A stretch of 15,387 nucleotides of DNA from Draconibacterium orientale (GTDB lineage: Bacteria; Bacteroidota; Bacteroidia; Bacteroidales; UBA1556). Where the stretch lies: positions 14,938 through 30,324 of the forward strand of contig DZDC01000010.1 in the NCBI GenBank assembly GCA_022736595.1. The letters are read 5' to 3'. The first letter of the stretch is position 1. Each line of letters begins with the position of its first letter. The notes under the pieces were generated by a model. It ran no database searches and was not told the origin of the DNA. It worked only from the letters and a program-made list of their open reading frames with translations. The translations under genes and the position numbers were made by a program. Positions 13,832 to 15,387 of the stretch are shown here, piece by piece.

Positions 13832-15387
13832 ATGAACGAAGAATACAACAACGAACCCATTGAAACTCCATCTGAGTCAACCTCGGAGGTCTATATGACT
13901 CCAAGTGTTTCGCTTTCAGGTTTGTACGAAGATTGGTTTTTGGATTATGCTTCCTATGTTGTGCTTGAGCGTGCCGTTCCAGATATGCGTGATGGTTTGA
14001 AACCTGTTCAACGGCGGATACTCCATTCGATGAAAGAAATGGACGATGGTCGCTATAATAAGGTGGCCAACATCATCGGAAATACCATGAAATACCATCC
14101 CCACGGCGATAAGTCCATTGGCGATGCCTTGGTACAAATGGGGCAAAAGGATTTGCTCATCGATACGCAAGGAAACTGGGGCAACGTGCTTACCGGCGAT
14201 TCGGCAGCGGCTCCCCGTTATATCGAAGCTCGTTTAAGTAAGTTTGCGCTGGAAGTGATGTTTAACGCCAAAACTACCCAGTGGAATCTGAGCTACGACG
14301 GTCGTAATAAAGAACCCGATGTACTGCCCGTTAAATTTCCTTTGCTTCTAGCCATGGGAATAGAAGGTATAGCCGTAGGTATGGCTTCAAAAATTCTACC
14401 TCATAACTTTATTGAGCTCATTGATGCTTCGGTCCATTATCTTCGAAAGGAGGATTTTGAACTTTATCCCGATTTTCAAACGGGAGGTATGGCCGATGTG
14501 TCGCGCTACAACGATGGCATAAGGGGAGGTAAAGTAAGGTTGCGGGCAAAGATTCAAAAGATTGATAATAAAACACTGGTTATCAATGAAATTCCTGCTA
14601 CGGTAAATACAGGCTCGTTGATCGATTCCATCATTGCCGCCAACGAAAAGGGCAAGATCAAGATTCGTAAAATCGAAGACAATACAGCCGAGAATGTGGA
14701 GATTATGATTCATTTAGGATCCAATGTTTCTCCCGATCAAACCATCGATGCTTTGTATGCTTTCACCGCCTGCGAAGAGTCAATTTCGCCTAACAGCACC
14801 GTGATTTTCAACGGCAAACCTGTTTTTCTTGGGATGAAAGAAATTTTGAGAATTTCCACCGATCATACGGTGGAACTGCTCAAACTTGAGTTGGAAATTC
14901 GAAAAGGGGAATTGCAGGAAAAGTGGCATTATTCCTCCTTGGAGAAAATATTTATTAAAGAACGGATTTACCGCCAGATTGAAGAGGCCACGAGTTTTGA
15001 ACAAGCCATTGAAATTATTGATAAGGCTTTAGATCCGTATAAACCCCTGTTTAAACGCGAAATAACGCATGAAGATATTGAAAAACTTACCGAAATTCGA
15101 ATCAAACGAATTTCAAAGTACAATGAGTTTAAGGCCGATGAAATTATCAAAGCTATCGAAGATGAGATTGCAGAAGTGGAGCATCATTTAGCCCATCTCA
15201 TTGATTTTGCCATTGCCTATTTTCTCGACATCAAAGCCAAATACGGTAAAGGAAAGGAACGCAAAACAGAATTAAGAAATTTCGATAATATTGTGGCTGC
15301 TTCTGTGGCAGTAAACAACGTGAAATTGTACGTCAACAAAGAAGAAGGCTTTGTGGGTACAGGCCTTAGAAAGGATGAGTTTGTGGC
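13832..15387 (+). CDS. parC: DNA topoisomerase IV subunit A (ParC/GyrA family), partial
   Basis: 518 codons are visible from ATG 13832; the right edge cuts the gene. After an acidic 27-residue lead-in, the breakage-reunion domain begins (LYEDWFLDYASYVVLERAVP at 31-50). Motifs: RDGLKPVQRRIL (53-64), YHPHGD (88-93), TQGNWGN (112-118), and the catalytic tyrosine Y130 in AAPRYIEARLS. The YNKVANIIGNTMKYHPHGD context (part of 75-93) and the later sequence are closer to Bacteroidota topoisomerase IV A than to GyrA. With ParE it decatenates chromosomes by ATP-driven double-strand passage; parE is not in view. Lysine 94 sits where E. coli GyrA has Ser83. The start is 3 bp after the stop of the BatA-like gene, so the two are co-transcribed. 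Confidence 0.92.
   Translation, partial: MNEEYNNEPIETPSESTSEVYMTPSVSLSGLYEDWFLDYASYVVLERAVPDMRDGLKPVQRRILHSMKEMDDGRYNKVANIIGNTMKYHPHGDKSIGDALVQMGQKDLLIDTQGNWGNVLTGDSAAAPRYIEARLSKFALEVMFNAKTTQWNLSYDGRNKEPDVLPVKFPLLLAMGIEGIAVGMASKILPHNFIELIDASVHYLRKEDFELYPDFQTGGMADVSRYNDGIRGGKVRLRAKIQKIDNKTLVINEIPATVNTGSLIDSIIAANEKGKIKIRKIEDNTAENVEIMIHLGSNVSPDQTIDALYAFTACEESISPNSTVIFNGKPVFLGMKEILRISTDHTVELLKLELEIRKGELQEKWHYSSLEKIFIKERIYRQIEEATSFEQAIEIIDKALDPYKPLFKREITHEDIEKLTEIRIKRISKYNEFKADEIIKAIEDEIAEVEHHLAHLIDFAIAYFLDIKAKYGKGKERKTELRNFDNIVAASVAVNNVKLYVNKEEGFVGTGLRKDEFV

Overview
The window looks like chromosomal core or near-core DNA from a member of the Bacteroidota, probably an environmental Cytophagia/Flavobacteriia-type organism. 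Four things point there: the Bacteroidota gene order moxR-DUF58-batA-batB-batC; promoter -7 elements of the form TAnnTTTG; AT-rich start regions without clear Shine-Dalgarno sequences; and the protein families present (BatA-like double-transmembrane proteins, a PF13568-type outer-membrane barrel, a Bacteroidota-style topoisomerase IV A subunit). I see no rRNA, tRNA, CRISPR array, transposase, phage gene or integration scar. No strict claim to genus level is possible from the sequence alone.

Region 1 (1-5518, minus strand) is the Bat ('aerotolerance') operon, read right to left: moxR AAA+ ATPase, DUF58 VWA protein, a signal-peptide membrane protein, batA, batB and batC. BatC runs off the left edge inside a 15-bp tandem repeat encoding a Q/N/K/D-rich tail. 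Intergenic gaps are short or overlapping. A well-formed Bacteroidota promoter (TTTG-N19-TACCTTTG) lies about 70 bp upstream of moxR. MoxR is expected to act as a chaperone-like ATPase on the MIDAS-type VWA proteins at the inner membrane.

Region 2 (5519-8038) starts with a 321-bp AT-rich spacer, then a plus-strand outer-membrane beta-barrel gene. Convergent to it is a three-gene minus-strand cluster: polyprenol-phosphate-type GT2 glycosyltransferase, DUF2304 membrane protein, and an unknown small protein with a hydrophobic C-terminus. The GT2 gene is divergent from ubiX with only 41 bp between start codons, and both -7 elements sit inside that gap.

Region 3 (8038-11682) holds ubiX (flavin prenyltransferase, plus strand) and a minus-strand run of aroE, beta-carbonic anhydrase, an SDR oxidoreductase and a secreted PF00756-type esterase. 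The last three are tightly packed.

Region 4 (11795-15387, plus strand) holds a large BatA-like VWA membrane protein, followed after 3 bp by a topoisomerase IV subunit A gene (parC-like) that is cut by the right edge.

Nothing here is clearly a new system. The best leads are the GT2/DUF2304/small-protein module, the unassigned Bat-operon membrane protein, a lysine at the fluoroquinolone-contact position of ParC, the batC tandem repeat, compact bidirectional promoters with near-leaderless starts, and convergent gene pairs with no room for terminators.
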